DNA of 64,000 nucleotides from assembly GCA_000751295.2 (NCBI GenBank), contig CCMO02000001.1:1227501-1291500 (forward strand). The letters are read 5' to 3'. Below, piece by piece: positions 8,822 to 17,858 of this stretch. The stretch is from a bacterium YEK0313 (GTDB lineage Bacteria > Pseudomonadota > Alphaproteobacteria > Rhizobiales > Phreatobacteraceae). Below the pieces are notes generated by a model. It searched no databases. It was not told the origin of the DNA and saw nothing but the letters and a program-made list of their open reading frames with translations. How positions within the stretch are numbered: position 1 is the stretch's first letter; every line of letters starts with the position of its first letter. Made by a program: the position numbers and the translations under genes.

Positions 8822-8850
8822 ATTTTACCGCGAGTTAGGATTGATCTAAA
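8822..8850 (-). promoter_or_regulatory. Candidate promoter with Irr (ICE) box upstream of the iron permease
   Basis: On the minus strand TTTAGATCAATCCTAAC (8850-8834) matches 11 of the 14 defined positions of the rhizobial iron-control element TTTAGAAnnnTTCTAAA. The same bases supply a -35-like TTTAGA, with TAAAAT 17 bases further on (8827-8822) as the -10. The site is about 110 bases before the FTR1 start. Irr itself is not encoded in this window, so regulation is inferred from pattern only. Confidence 0.5.
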
Positions 8851-8870
8851 CTGGCTGGCCCATGACGCGG

Positions 8871-9746
8871 TCAGGCCTGGCGCAGCACCAGCGCGCGCGG
8901 CACGCCGGCAAGATCGGACCTGAGGCCCGCGACGCCGAAGCCATGGGCGCGGGCAATGGCGGCGACGGCCGCCGCCTGGCCGATGCCGAGTTCCAGGACG
9001 ACGTGACCGCCGCCCGCCAGGAGGCCGGGCGCGGCTGCGAGAATGGCGCGATAGGCATCGAGACCGTCCGGTCCGCCATCGAGGGCCAGGCGCGGATCGT
9101 GCTCGCGCACCTCACGCGCGAGGGCGTCGCAGGTCGCCGAGGGAATATAGGGCGGATTGGAAACGACGAGGTCGAAGCGTCCCTCGGCCGCCGCGCCCCA
9201 ATCGCTTTCCGCGAAGCTGGCGCGCGCCCCGAGGCCCAGCGTCGCCGCGTTGAGCCGGGCCGCCTCCAGCGCCTCCGCAGAACGGTCGAGGCCGAGCCCT
9301 TGGGCGGCCGGCCGCTCGGCGAGCAGGGCGAGAAGGATGGTGCCGGGCCCGGTGCCGAGATCGAGCACGCGCGCCGCGCGGTCGCCGGGAAGCCGCTCGA
9401 GCGCCGCCTCGACCACGGTTTCGGTATCCGGCCGCGGCACCAGGCAGGCCGTGTTCAGCACGAAGTCATGGCCGTGGAATTCGCGTCGGCCGAGAATGCG
9501 CGCCACCGGCTCGCCCGCCAGCCGGCGTCCGGCAAGGCCTTCGATGCGCTTCGCGGCCTCGGCGCCGAGCGCCCGGTCGGAAGCCGCGCCCGGCAGGGCC
9601 GGGTCGAGGCCGGTCGCATGGCGCACCAGCACGCGGGCGTCGAGCTCGGCCTCGTCGATACCGCCGGCGGCGAAGGCCCGGGCGAGGACCCGGCGCGCGG
9701 CGCGCACCGTCAGCTCCGGGCGCAGAACGGGCGCGGCGCTGGTCAA
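8871..9746 (-). CDS. prmC: Peptide chain release factor N5-glutamine methyltransferase
   Basis: PrmC methylates the Gln of the GGQ motif of release factors RF1 and RF2 using S-adenosylmethionine. The 291-residue protein has an N-terminal helical substrate-binding domain (residues 1-100), a SAM-binding 'LDLGTGPGTI' at about 128-137, and the catalytic NPPY at 197-200. The start is a TTG at 9746 whose last bases overlap the prfA stop (TTGA), so translation is probably coupled to that of its own substrate. Confidence 0.95.
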   Translation of the reverse strand: MTSAAPVLRPELTVRAARRVLARAFAAGGIDEAELDARVLVRHATGLDPALPGAASDRALGAEAAKRIEGLAGRRLAGEPVARILGRREFHGHDFVLNTACLVPRPDTETVVEAALERLPGDRAARVLDLGTGPGTILLALLAERPAAQGLGLDRSAEALEAARLNAATLGLGARASFAESDWGAAAEGRFDLVVSNPPYIPSATCDALAREVREHDPRLALDGGPDGLDAYRAILAAAPGLLAGGGHVVLELGIGQAAAVAAIARAHGFGVAGLRSDLAGVPRALVLRQA

Positions 9747-10819
9747 GCCGCGTTCTCGAGCGCGAGCAGGCTCGCCTGATGGTCGGCCACCAGCGCGTCG
9801 ATGATCTCGCCCAGCGCCGTGCCGGCGATGATCTCCGGCAGCTTGTAGAGGGTCAGCTCGATACGGTGATCGGTGACCCGTCCTTGCGGAAAATTGTAGG
9901 TGCGGATGCGCTCCGAACGATCGCCCGAGCCGACCTGCAGCCGCCGATCGGCGGCGCGGCCGGCGGCCTGGCGTCGCCGCTCCTCGTCGAACAGGCGCGA
10001 GCGCAGAATGGCGAGTGCACGAGCCTTGTTCTTGTGCTGCGACCGCTCGTCCTGGACCAGCACCACCGTGCCGGTCGGAACATGGGTGATGCGCACAGCC
10101 GACTCGGTCTTGTTGACGTGCTGGCCGCCGGCGCCGCCGGCGCGCATCGTGTCGATGCGCAGATCGTCGTCGTTGAGCGCGACATCGACATCCTCGGCTT
10201 CGGGCAGGACCGCGACGGTCGCGGCCGAGGTATGGATGCGCCCGCCCGACTCGGTCGCCGGCACGCGCTGCACGCGGTGCACGCCGCTCTCGAATTTCAG
10301 CTTGGCATAGGCGCCGGCGCCGCGCACTTCGGCGACGATTTCCTTGTAGCCGCCGACCGTGCCTTCGCTGGCCGAGATGGTCTCGACCGTCCAGCCCTGC
10401 AGGGCGGCGAAGCGCTCGTACATGCGGTAGAGGTCGCCCGCGAACAGCGAGGCTTCGTCGCCGCCGGTGCCGGCACGGATTTCGAGAATGACGTTCTTGG
10501 CGTCCGCCGCATCCTTGGGCAGCAGGGCGATGCGGAGATCGGCCTCCAGCGTCGCGATGCGCGCTTCCAGCGCGTCGCGTTCGACGCGCGCGAGATCGGC
10601 CATCTCGGCATCGGTCGCGGGGTCGGCCATCATCTGGTCGAGGTCGTCGCGCTCGGCCAGTGCCGCGCGATAGGCCTTGACCGCGCCGACCACCGGATCG
10701 AGCTCGGAAAATTCGCGCGACAGCGCCACGTAGCGGTCGCCGTCGACGCCTCCGGACAGTTCCGCCTCGATGACGGCATGGCGCGTCACCAGCGTATCGA
10801 GCTTCGCGATCGGCAGCAT
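9743..10819 (-). CDS. prfA: Peptide chain release factor 1
   Basis: RF1 recognises UAA and UAG and triggers peptidyl-tRNA hydrolysis. The 358-residue protein starting 'MLPIAKLD' has the stop-codon-reading tripeptide PAT at 187-189 and the catalytic GGQ at 231-233. An upstream extension of the frame is possible but overlaps ptsP. The chosen ATG shares one base with the ptsP stop (TGATG), and the stop overlaps the prmC start. The three genes therefore form a translationally coupled string. Confidence 0.97.
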   Translation of the reverse strand: MLPIAKLDTLVTRHAVIEAELSGGVDGDRYVALSREFSELDPVVGAVKAYRAALAERDDLDQMMADPATDAEMADLARVERDALEARIATLEADLRIALLPKDAADAKNVILEIRAGTGGDEASLFAGDLYRMYERFAALQGWTVETISASEGTVGGYKEIVAEVRGAGAYAKLKFESGVHRVQRVPATESGGRIHTSAATVAVLPEAEDVDVALNDDDLRIDTMRAGGAGGQHVNKTESAVRITHVPTGTVVLVQDERSQHKNKARALAILRSRLFDEERRRQAAGRAADRRLQVGSGDRSERIRTYNFPQGRVTDHRIELTLYKLPEIIAGTALGEIIDALVADHQASLLALENAA

Positions 10820-13092
10820 CAGAGCGTCACGCCCTCGGCCTCGACGAACTCCATCAGCTTGTCGCGGATCGAAACCCCCTGCTTGGGCTCGTCGATGAGC
10901 TTGGTCAGCACGGCCTCCAGACGCCCGAGATCGAGCTCGAGCAGCATGGACTTGACCGGTCCCATGGCTGCCGGCGACAGCGACAGCGAGCGATAGCCGA
11001 GCCCGGCGAGCACCATGGCCTCGAGCGGCCGCGAGGCGAGCTCGCCGCACAGCGTCACCGGCTTGCCGTGTTCCCGGCCCTTGGCCGCCAGCGACCGCAG
11101 TGCCCTGAGGATCGGCGGCGACAGGACGTCGAACCGGTTGGCGACGCGGTTGTTGCCGCGGTCGACGGCGAACATGAACTGGACGAGGTCGTTGGATCCG
11201 ACCGACAGGAAGTCGACCCGCGGCAGCAGCTCGTCGAGCTGGAACAGCAGGGCCGGCACCTCGACCATGGCGCCGATCTGGACCCGGTCGGGCATGCGGT
11301 GATCGTGCCGGCGCAGGTGGGTCAGCTCGCGCTCGACGATGGCTTTCGCCTCGTCGAACTCCTCGACCGCCGCGATCATCGGGAACATGATCCTGACCTC
11401 CCGGCCGGCGCCGGCGCGCAGCATGGCACGCACCTGGCTGCGCAGCAGGCCCGGACGGTCGAGGCCGAGCCGGATCGCCCGCCAGCCGAGCGCCGGGTTC
11501 TCCTCCTGAATCACCTCCATATAGGGCAGCACCTTGTCGCCGCCGATATCGAGGGTGCGGAAGGTCACGGGGCGGTCGCCGGCGGCGTCCAGCACCTTGC
11601 GATAGAGGTCCAATTGCTCGGCGACGCGCGGCAGGGCATTGGCCACCATGAACTGCAGCTCGGTGCGGAACAGGCCGATGCCCGAGGCGCCCGTCTCGTC
11701 GAGGAACGGCAGGTCGACGAACAGGCCCGCATTCAGCAGCAGGCGGATCTCGACGCCGTCCCTGGTCACGGCCGGCTTGTTGCGGATCGCCTGATATTGC
11801 GCCTGCCGCCGGGCGCGGAAGCGCACCTTCTCGGCATAGGCGTTCTCGACGTCGCTGGTCGGCCTGAGCTGCACCTCGCCGGTAGCGCCGTCGATGATGA
11901 TGGCATCGCCCGGATCGGCCAGGCTGGTGGCATTCTCCACCTGACCGACGGTGGGAATGCCGAGCGCCCGCGCGACGATCGCGACGTGGCTGGTCGCCCC
12001 GCCCTCCTCGAGCACAAGGCCGCGCAGCCGCGTACGGTCGTAGTCGAGCAGCGAGGCCGGGCCCATATGGCGGGCCACCACGATGGCATTGTCGGGCAGG
12101 TCGGCGCAGGCGGCCGGATGGTCGCTGCCGGTGAGCTGGCGCAGGATGCGCATGGCAAGATCGTCGAGATCGTGCAGCCGCTCGCGCAGGTAGGGATCGG
12201 TCTGGCGCATCATGCGCGCCCGGTTGTCGGACTGGACGCGCTCGACCGCCGCCTCCGCGGTGATGCCCGTGCCGATCGCCTCCTTCATGCGCCGCATGAA
12301 GCCGCGGTCGTGCGCGAACATCCGGTAGGCCTCGAGGATGTCCTTGTGCTCGCCGCCGCGGGCGACGTCCTCGGTCTCGAGCATGTCGTCGATCGCCGCG
12401 CGGATGGCCTCGACCGCCTGGTCGAGGCGCGCCATCTCGCGGTTCGGATCGTCCGCGATGAGCTGCTTCACCAGGATGCGCGGCTCGTGCAGCACGACAT
12501 AGCCGAGGCCGACGCCATCGGCGAGCGGCTCGCCGCCGAGCCGCAGCGGCCGGCGCGCCGCGGGCTCCTGGCCAGGCGGGGCGAGCGCGGAGAGCTCGCC
12601 CGAGGCGATCATCTCGGCCAGCACCATCGAGGTCGTCTGCAGCGCCTCGATCTCGTCTTCCTCGTATTTGCGGTGCGCGCGGTTCTGCACCACGAGCACG
12701 CCGAGCGTATTGCCGCCGCGCAGGATCGGCACGCCGAGGAAGGAGTGGAAGATCTCTTCGCCCGTCTCCGGCTTGTAGGAATATTGCGGATGGTCCTGCG
12801 CGTCGGAGAGATTGAGCGGGTCGGCGGTCTGGGCGACGAGGCCGACGAGACCTTCCCCGGCCCGCATGACGGTCAGGTGCACCGCCTCGCGGTTGAGGCC
12901 CTGGGTGGCATAGAGTTCGAGCGTGCCGTCGACGCGCAGGACATAGACCGAGCAGACCTCGGCCACCATATTGGCCGCGATCAGCACGACGATCTTATCG
13001 AGGCGCTCCTGCGCGGAAATCTGCTCGGCCATCACCTCGCGCAGGCGACGGAGCAGAAGGCGCGGACCACCGAAGGCGGCACGAATCGGCAT
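10819..13092 (-). CDS. ptsP: Phosphoenolpyruvate-protein phosphotransferase, nitrogen PTS enzyme I
   Basis: EI-Ntr takes phosphate from phosphoenolpyruvate and passes it to NPr and then EIIA-Ntr, a regulatory chain linked to nitrogen, potassium and PHB control. The product has about 757 residues; a GTG two codons upstream is an alternative start. Residues about 20-165 are a GAF domain, which marks the Ntr form. The phosphohistidine loop 'GGATSHVAIVAR' (about residue 370) follows, then the PEP-binding barrel with 'FRTELQFM', 'RTLDIGGDK' and 'SVGSNDLVQF'. It heads the ptsP-prfA-prmC string. Confidence 0.96.
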   Translation of the reverse strand: MPIRAAFGGPRLLLRRLREVMAEQISAQERLDKIVVLIAANMVAEVCSVYVLRVDGTLELYATQGLNREAVHLTVMRAGEGLVGLVAQTADPLNLSDAQDHPQYSYKPETGEEIFHSFLGVPILRGGNTLGVLVVQNRAHRKYEEDEIEALQTTSMVLAEMIASGELSALAPPGQEPAARRPLRLGGEPLADGVGLGYVVLHEPRILVKQLIADDPNREMARLDQAVEAIRAAIDDMLETEDVARGGEHKDILEAYRMFAHDRGFMRRMKEAIGTGITAEAAVERVQSDNRARMMRQTDPYLRERLHDLDDLAMRILRQLTGSDHPAACADLPDNAIVVARHMGPASLLDYDRTRLRGLVLEEGGATSHVAIVARALGIPTVGQVENATSLADPGDAIIIDGATGEVQLRPTSDVENAYAEKVRFRARRQAQYQAIRNKPAVTRDGVEIRLLLNAGLFVDLPFLDETGASGIGLFRTELQFMVANALPRVAEQLDLYRKVLDAAGDRPVTFRTLDIGGDKVLPYMEVIQEENPALGWRAIRLGLDRPGLLRSQVRAMLRAGAGREVRIMFPMIAAVEEFDEAKAIVERELTHLRRHDHRMPDRVQIGAMVEVPALLFQLDELLPRVDFLSVGSNDLVQFMFAVDRGNNRVANRFDVLSPPILRALRSLAAKGREHGKPVTLCGELASRPLEAMVLAGLGYRSLSLSPAAMGPVKSMLLELDLGRLEAVLTKLIDEPKQGVSIRDKLMEFVEAEGVTL

Positions 13093-13307
13093 GGTCACGT
13101 TCTGGGCATCATGCCCTTCATCCTGGCAGCAGGAACGACGGGGGCCCCCGCCGCGCCCTCACCATTAAGGGCGCGATCGGCATTTGCAAAGGGCGGGCCG
13201 GATTCGCAAGATCGTGATTGGCCGATATTGCGGCGCAATGTCGGGAAAATGGACCGGAACCGGCGACCGGCCGCGCCATGCCCCGGCGGCCGGCGGTCGC
13301 CGGGCGC

Positions 13308-14546
13308 TCAGCCCGCCTTGTCGAGGCCGTAGAGCGAATGGAGCGTGCGGGCGGCAAGCTCGGTATAGGCCGCGTCGATCAGCACCGAGAACTTGATCTC
13401 GGAGGTGGTGATGGCGCGGATGTTGATGCCCTTTTCGGCGAGCGCCTGGAACGCCCGCGCCGCAACGCCGGCATGGCTGCGCATGCCGACCCCGATGCAC
13501 GACACCTTGACCACGTCGGAGGCGGTCTCCAGCGCCGTGTAGCCGATCGTCTCGCGCACATCGAGCAGCACCTTCTGGGCGCGTTCGAGATCCGCGCCCG
13601 GGCAGGTGAAGGTGATGTCGGTGGTCGCGCCGTCCGACGAGACGTTCTGCACGATCATGTCGACATTGATATTGGCGTCCGCCAGCGGGCCGAAGATCGC
13701 CGCGGCGACGCCCGGCTTGTCGGCGACCGACCGGATGCTCACCTGGGCCTCGTCCTTCGAGAAGGCAATGCCCGTGACGACCTGCTTTTCCACGATTTCC
13801 TCCTCGTCGCAAATGAGAGTGCCGAGCTGCGGCTGGTCCGGATTGTCGAAAGACGAGCGGACATAGGTGCGCACGCCGTGAATCATCGAGAGCTCGACCG
13901 AGCGGACCTGCAGGACCTTGGACCCGAGCGATGCCATTTCCAGCATCTCCTCGAAGCCGACCTTGTCGAGGCGGCGCGCCTTCGGAACGATGCGCGGATC
14001 GGTCGTATAGACGCCGTCGACATCGGTATAGATGTCGCAGCGCTCGGCCTTGATCGCCGCGGCGATCGCCACCGCCGAGGTGTCGGAACCGCCGCGCCCG
14101 AGCGTGGTGATGCGGCCGGTCTCCGCGTGGATGCCCTGGAAGCCCGAGATCACCGCGACCTGCCCCTCGGCAAAGGCGGCGTCGAGATTGGCCGAGGGAA
14201 TGTCGGCGATGCGCGCCACGGCATGGGCGGAATCGGTGAGGATCGGGATCTGCCAGCCCTGCCACGACCGTGCCTTGATGCCCATGGAATTGAGCACGAT
14301 GGCGAGCAGACCCGAGGTGACCTGTTCGCCGGAGGCGACCACGGTATCGTATTCGGCCTGCTCGTAGAGCCCCGCCGCCTCCTTGCACCAGGCCACCAGC
14401 TCGTTGGTCTTGCCCGACATGGCCGAGACCACCACCGCCACCTGATGACCGGCCTCGACCTCGCGTTTGACATGGCGGGCAACGTTCTTGATCCGGTCGA
14501 CATTGGCGACGGAGGTACCGCCGAACTTCATCACGAGACGGGACAT
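13308..14546 (-). CDS. lysC: Aspartate kinase
   Basis: LysC phosphorylates aspartate, the first step toward lysine, threonine and methionine. The start 'MSRLVMKFGGTSVANV' fits the family, so a longer in-frame extension to 14627 is not used. The 412-residue protein has the N-terminal kinase domain with KFGGTS and the aspartate-binding segment 'TTLGRGGSDTSAVA', then two C-terminal ACT domains (roughly 265-410) that give feedback inhibition by lysine and threonine. It is divergent from ubiG across 126 bases. The ptsP start lies 215 bases downstream, so co-transcription is possible. Confidence 0.96.
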   Translation of the reverse strand: MSRLVMKFGGTSVANVDRIKNVARHVKREVEAGHQVAVVVSAMSGKTNELVAWCKEAAGLYEQAEYDTVVASGEQVTSGLLAIVLNSMGIKARSWQGWQIPILTDSAHAVARIADIPSANLDAAFAEGQVAVISGFQGIHAETGRITTLGRGGSDTSAVAIAAAIKAERCDIYTDVDGVYTTDPRIVPKARRLDKVGFEEMLEMASLGSKVLQVRSVELSMIHGVRTYVRSSFDNPDQPQLGTLICDEEEIVEKQVVTGIAFSKDEAQVSIRSVADKPGVAAAIFGPLADANINVDMIVQNVSSDGATTDITFTCPGADLERAQKVLLDVRETIGYTALETASDVVKVSCIGVGMRSHAGVAARAFQALAEKGINIRAITTSEIKFSVLIDAAYTELAARTLHSLYGLDKAG

Positions 14547-14672
14547 GGTGAAACGTTCTCTGGCGCGACGCCGCGCACGCTTTGAAAAAAGGCGCGTATG
14601 CATAACGATCGATCGGGGGTATGGCAACGCGTCAGGAAGACCGGCGCTTCATTTGGAAATTCGGGGTGAACC

Positions 14673-15410
14673 ATGGCGGCCACGAGCCTCGACCAGGCGG
14701 AAGTCGAAAAATTCTCCCAGCTGGCTGCGGAATGGTGGAATCCGACCGGCAAGATGGCGGTGCTGCACAAGTTCAACCCGGTGCGGCTGCGTTATGTCCG
14801 GGACCACGCCGTCGCAGCCTTCGACCGCGATCCGAAGGCGATGCGGCCGCTCGCCGGCCTGCGGCTGCTCGACATCGGCTGCGGCGGCGGGTTGATCGCC
14901 GAGCCGCTCGCGCGCATGGGCGCCGACGTGGTCGGCATCGACCCGGCCCGCACCAATGTCGAGACGGCGCGCATCCACGCCGCCCAGTCCGGCCTTGCGG
15001 TGGACTATCGCAACACCACGGCCGAGGCGCTGGCCGAGGCCGGCGAGCGCTTCGACATCGTGCTGGCCATGGAGGTGGTCGAGCATGTCGCCGACGTCGC
15101 GCTGTTCACCCGCACCTGCTGCGACCTCGTCCGTCCAGGCGGGCTGCTCGTCATGGCCACCATCAATCGCACCATGGCCAGTTTCGGCCTCGCCATCGTC
15201 GGCGCCGAATATGTGCTGGGCTGGCTGCCGCGCGGCACCCACGACTGGAACAAGTTCGTCACCCCGCGCGAACTCGAGACGGCCATCGCCGCGGGCGGGC
15301 TGCGCGTCTTCGACGATCGCGGCGTCTGGTACAATCTTCTCGCCGGCCGCTGGGAGGAGACCCGCAGCCTCGACGTCAACTACATGATGGCGGCGCGCAA
15401 AGCGGCATGA
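14673..15410 (+). CDS. ubiG: Ubiquinone biosynthesis O-methyltransferase
   Basis: UbiG performs both O-methylation steps of ubiquinone synthesis with SAM. The 245-residue protein carries 'QLAAEWWNPTGKMAVLHKFNPVRL' hallmarks near the N terminus, the SAM motif 'LLDIGCGGGLIAEPLA' at about residues 67-82, and 'MEVVEHVADV' (motif II region). Length matches E. coli UbiG (240). The gene is divergent from lysC. Confidence 0.95.
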   Translation: MAATSLDQAEVEKFSQLAAEWWNPTGKMAVLHKFNPVRLRYVRDHAVAAFDRDPKAMRPLAGLRLLDIGCGGGLIAEPLARMGADVVGIDPARTNVETARIHAAQSGLAVDYRNTTAEALAEAGERFDIVLAMEVVEHVADVALFTRTCCDLVRPGGLLVMATINRTMASFGLAIVGAEYVLGWLPRGTHDWNKFVTPRELETAIAAGGLRVFDDRGVWYNLLAGRWEETRSLDVNYMMAARKAA

Positions 15411-15498
15411 CGGCTGGATTCCGGCCGCCCGAACGGCGCCGGCGTTCCTTTGCGAAAACCGTAGCCGACACGAAAATTCCGCGCTAATCTTCGAGATT

Positions 15499-15816
15499 AT
15501 GCGCCGGACGGTCTTCTCGCTCCTCGCCGTCGCGCTGGTCGCAGGGTCCGCGATGGCCCAGTCCGGCGATACGCCGCGCCGCGAGCCGTTCACGCCGGGC
15601 CCCCCCGTGGCCCTGCCGGATTGCACCTGCCGGGCGCAGGGGCGCGAATGGGGTCTTGGCCAGACGGTCTGCCTGAAGACCGCGTCCGGCGAGCGCCTGG
15701 CCGTCTGCACGATGGATCAGAACGTGACCTCGTGGCGTATTAGCGAGGTCCCCTGCGCCACGTCTTCTTTGAAACCCTGGGTAACGGCGGCCTTGACACA
15801 GCGCAATCGGCCGTAA
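15499..15816 (+). CDS. Small secreted cysteine-containing hypothetical protein
   Basis: The 105-residue product begins with a clear signal peptide (MRRTVFSLLAVALVAGSAMA, cleavage after AMA at about residue 20). The mature part contains five cysteines ('CTCR', 'TVCLK', 'AVCTM', 'VPCAT'), enough for two disulfides in the periplasm. I recognise it as resembling small conserved Hyphomicrobiales proteins but cannot name a function. There is no strong ribosome binding site. It precedes the cold-shock gene by 195 bases. Confidence 0.65.
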   Translation: MRRTVFSLLAVALVAGSAMAQSGDTPRREPFTPGPPVALPDCTCRAQGREWGLGQTVCLKTASGERLAVCTMDQNVTSWRISEVPCATSSLKPWVTAALTQRNRP

Positions 15817-16011
15817 ATCCGTAAAAATCGGGGTTGTACAGCTTGAATTTTCCAGGTTACGCTTGTGGTGGCTCTCAGGTTCGGGCGGCAAGGACCTGGC
15901 GGCGGATCGAGTGTGCCATGCGCTTGATGCAACGCGGATATTCCTGGTCCGGGGCCCTGACAGGTTCGCAATCGTGCGGAACCGGCAGTGCATACGGAAA
16001 GGCTGACCGGC

Positions 16012-16227
16012 ATGTCGATGACGGGGATCGTCAAATTTTTCAACACCGAGAAGGGCTACGGCTTCATCAAGCCTGACGACGGAGGCAAGGACATTTTTGT
16101 CCATATCTCGGCCGTCCAGCGCTCAGGGCTCGCCACGCTGGCCGAGGGCCAGAAGCTGGAATACGAGCTCGAACCGGATAAGCGCGGCAAAGGACCGAAA
16201 GCGGTCAACCTCGCCATCCGTGCCTGA
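16012..16227 (+). CDS. Cold-shock protein, CspA family
   Basis: A 71-residue single cold-shock domain with RNP1 ('KGYGFIKPDD') and RNP2 ('DIFVHIS') motifs binds single-stranded RNA or DNA. The ATG at 16012 is chosen because GGAAAGG lies 8 bases upstream; a GTG eight codons earlier is unlikely. The intergenic space before it is 195 bases, compatible with the long leader common in csp mRNAs, though no conserved cold-box could be confirmed. Confidence 0.93.
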   Translation: MSMTGIVKFFNTEKGYGFIKPDDGGKDIFVHISAVQRSGLATLAEGQKLEYELEPDKRGKGPKAVNLAIRA

Positions 16228-16253
16228 GGCGGCTGTCTGACCGCCAACGATCG

Positions 16254-16277
16254 CGCCGCACGGCTCTGCGTGCGGCG
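16254..16277 (+). terminator. Possible terminator hairpin after the cold-shock gene
   Basis: CGCCGCAC pairs with GTGCGGCG across an 8-base loop. It lacks a following T run, so it may be a 3'-end stabiliser or a weak terminator. Confidence 0.35.
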
Positions 16278-16483
16278 GGGTCAGTATTGCGCCGTGCCTG
16301 CGGCCAGCCTGTCGACCACCCCGGGCGGATCACGCGATCCGCCGTCGATCGGCGTTGCTTGTTCCGCGCGATGCCTGTTCCGCGTGATGCATGGTGCGCC
16401 TGCCGCGCGCGGGGATGCGCGCTACCCTTCCGCGACCTCTTGCGCGCTCGCCATGCCGGCGCTTTTCCGGTAACACCGCGGCC

Positions 16484-17737
16484 ATGAACACCGCCGCCAG
16501 CACCGATCGCGCCCCCTCGGCCTCGCGCGCCGATATCGTGATTGCCGGCGCCGGCCTTGCCGGCCTCTCGCTCGCAGCCGCGCTGAAAACGAGCCTCGGG
16601 GCCGATCTCGCCGTCGTCATCGTCGACCCGGCCGCGGCAAGGCCGCCCGTCGACGACGGCCGTGCCTCCTCGTTCGTCGCCGCCGCGCGCCGGCTGCTCG
16701 AGACCGTCGGCGCCTGGAGCGAGATCGCGCCGGACGCCCAGCCGATCGTCGACATGGTGGTGACCGACAGCCGGACGCTCGACGTCGTCCGCCCGGTCTT
16801 CCTCACCTTCGACGGCGATGTCGCGCCCGGCGAAGCCTTTGCCCATATGGCGCCCAACACGACGGTGGCGCGCGCCCTGCGCGGCCGCGCCGAGGCACTC
16901 GGCGTCCAGTTCCGCGCCGCCCGCGTCACCGCCCTCGAGACGACGCCCGGCGCCGCCGCCGTCATTCTCGACGACGGCTCCCGCATCGACGCGAGCCTCA
17001 TCGCCGCCTGCGACGGCGGCCGCTCGCCGCTGCGCGACATGGCCGGCCTCCGCACGGTCGGCTGGGACTATGGCCAGTCGGGCATCGTCTGCACGGTGGC
17101 CCATGAATACGACCATGGCGGCCGCGCCGAGGAGCATTTCCTGCCGGCAGGTCCCTTCGCCATCCTGCCGATGACCGGCCGCCGCTCCTCCATCGTCTGG
17201 ACCGAGGAGACGGCCCGCGCCGAGCGGCTCTGCGCCCTGCCGAAAGTGCTGTTCCAGGACGAGCTGGAAACCCGCTTCGGCCTGAAGCTCGGCACGATCG
17301 AAGTCGTCGACCAGCCCAGGGCCTATCCGCTCGGCCTGAAGGTCGCCCGCGGCTTCGTCGCCGAGCGGCTGGCCCTCGTCGGCGACGCCGCCCATGTCAT
17401 TCACCCGATCGCCGGCCAGGGCATCAATATGGGCTTCCGCGACGTCGCGGCGCTCGCCGAGTGCATCGTCGACGCCGCCCGGCTCGGGCTCGACCCGGGC
17501 GGGCCGGACGTGCTGGCCCGCTATCAGCGCTGGCGGCGCTTCGACACGGTCGTCATGGGCGCCGCCACCGACGGGCTCAACCGGCTGTTCTCCAATGCCT
17601 CCGATCCCTTGCGCTTCGTGCGCGATCTGGGGCTCGGCCTGGTCGACCGCATGCCGGGCCTCAAGCGTTTCTTCATCCGCCAGGCCGCCGGCCTCGGCGG
17701 CGAGGTGCCGCGCCTTCTGAAAGGCGAGGCGCTCTAG
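16484..17737 (+). CDS. FAD-dependent hydroxylase, UbiH/UbiF/COQ6 family
   Basis: This 417-residue flavoprotein monooxygenase has the dinucleotide-binding 'IAGAGLAGLSLA' at about residues 15-26, the 'CDGGRSPLR' DG motif near 170, and 'ALVGDAAHVIHPIAGQGINMG' near 300, the second FAD motif of ubiquinone ring hydroxylases. It probably hydroxylates a ring position in ubiquinone synthesis, fitting its proximity to ubiG. The family cannot be split into UbiH, UbiF or UbiL by eye, so no symbol is given. The frame extends 93 bases upstream, but the ATG at 16484 fits the family N terminus. Confidence 0.88.
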   Translation: MNTAASTDRAPSASRADIVIAGAGLAGLSLAAALKTSLGADLAVVIVDPAAARPPVDDGRASSFVAAARRLLETVGAWSEIAPDAQPIVDMVVTDSRTLDVVRPVFLTFDGDVAPGEAFAHMAPNTTVARALRGRAEALGVQFRAARVTALETTPGAAAVILDDGSRIDASLIAACDGGRSPLRDMAGLRTVGWDYGQSGIVCTVAHEYDHGGRAEEHFLPAGPFAILPMTGRRSSIVWTEETARAERLCALPKVLFQDELETRFGLKLGTIEVVDQPRAYPLGLKVARGFVAERLALVGDAAHVIHPIAGQGINMGFRDVAALAECIVDAARLGLDPGGPDVLARYQRWRRFDTVVMGAATDGLNRLFSNASDPLRFVRDLGLGLVDRMPGLKRFFIRQAAGLGGEVPRLLKGEAL

Positions 17738-17826
17738 CCGTCCGGTGCGGGACGCCGGGCGCGGGACTGCCCGGGCATGGTGGTTTTTCCGTAGTTTCCG
17801 ATCGCCGGCGGACGCCGCACGATCGT

Positions 17827-17850
17827 CCCGCCAGAATGACTGGCGGGAGG
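17827..17850 (+). promoter_or_regulatory. Hairpin covering the ribosome binding site of the beta-propeller gene
   Basis: CCCGCCAG (17827-17834) and CTGGCGGG (17840-17847) form a perfect 8-bp stem with an AATGA loop. The 3' arm shares its last GGG with the Shine-Dalgarno GGGAGG (17845-17850), placed 8 bases before the ATG at 17859. When folded, the stem would hide half the ribosome binding site. Confidence 0.55.
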
Positions 17851-17858
17851 AATTCTCG

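Noticed and set aside
11068..13332. A 754-codon antisense frame over ptsP
   Set aside because: Shadow of ptsP; no recognisable domain and skewed composition.
17741..17800. Terminator after the UbiH-type gene
   Set aside because: A TGCCCGGGCA palindrome is present but has no loop and is too short to act as a terminator.
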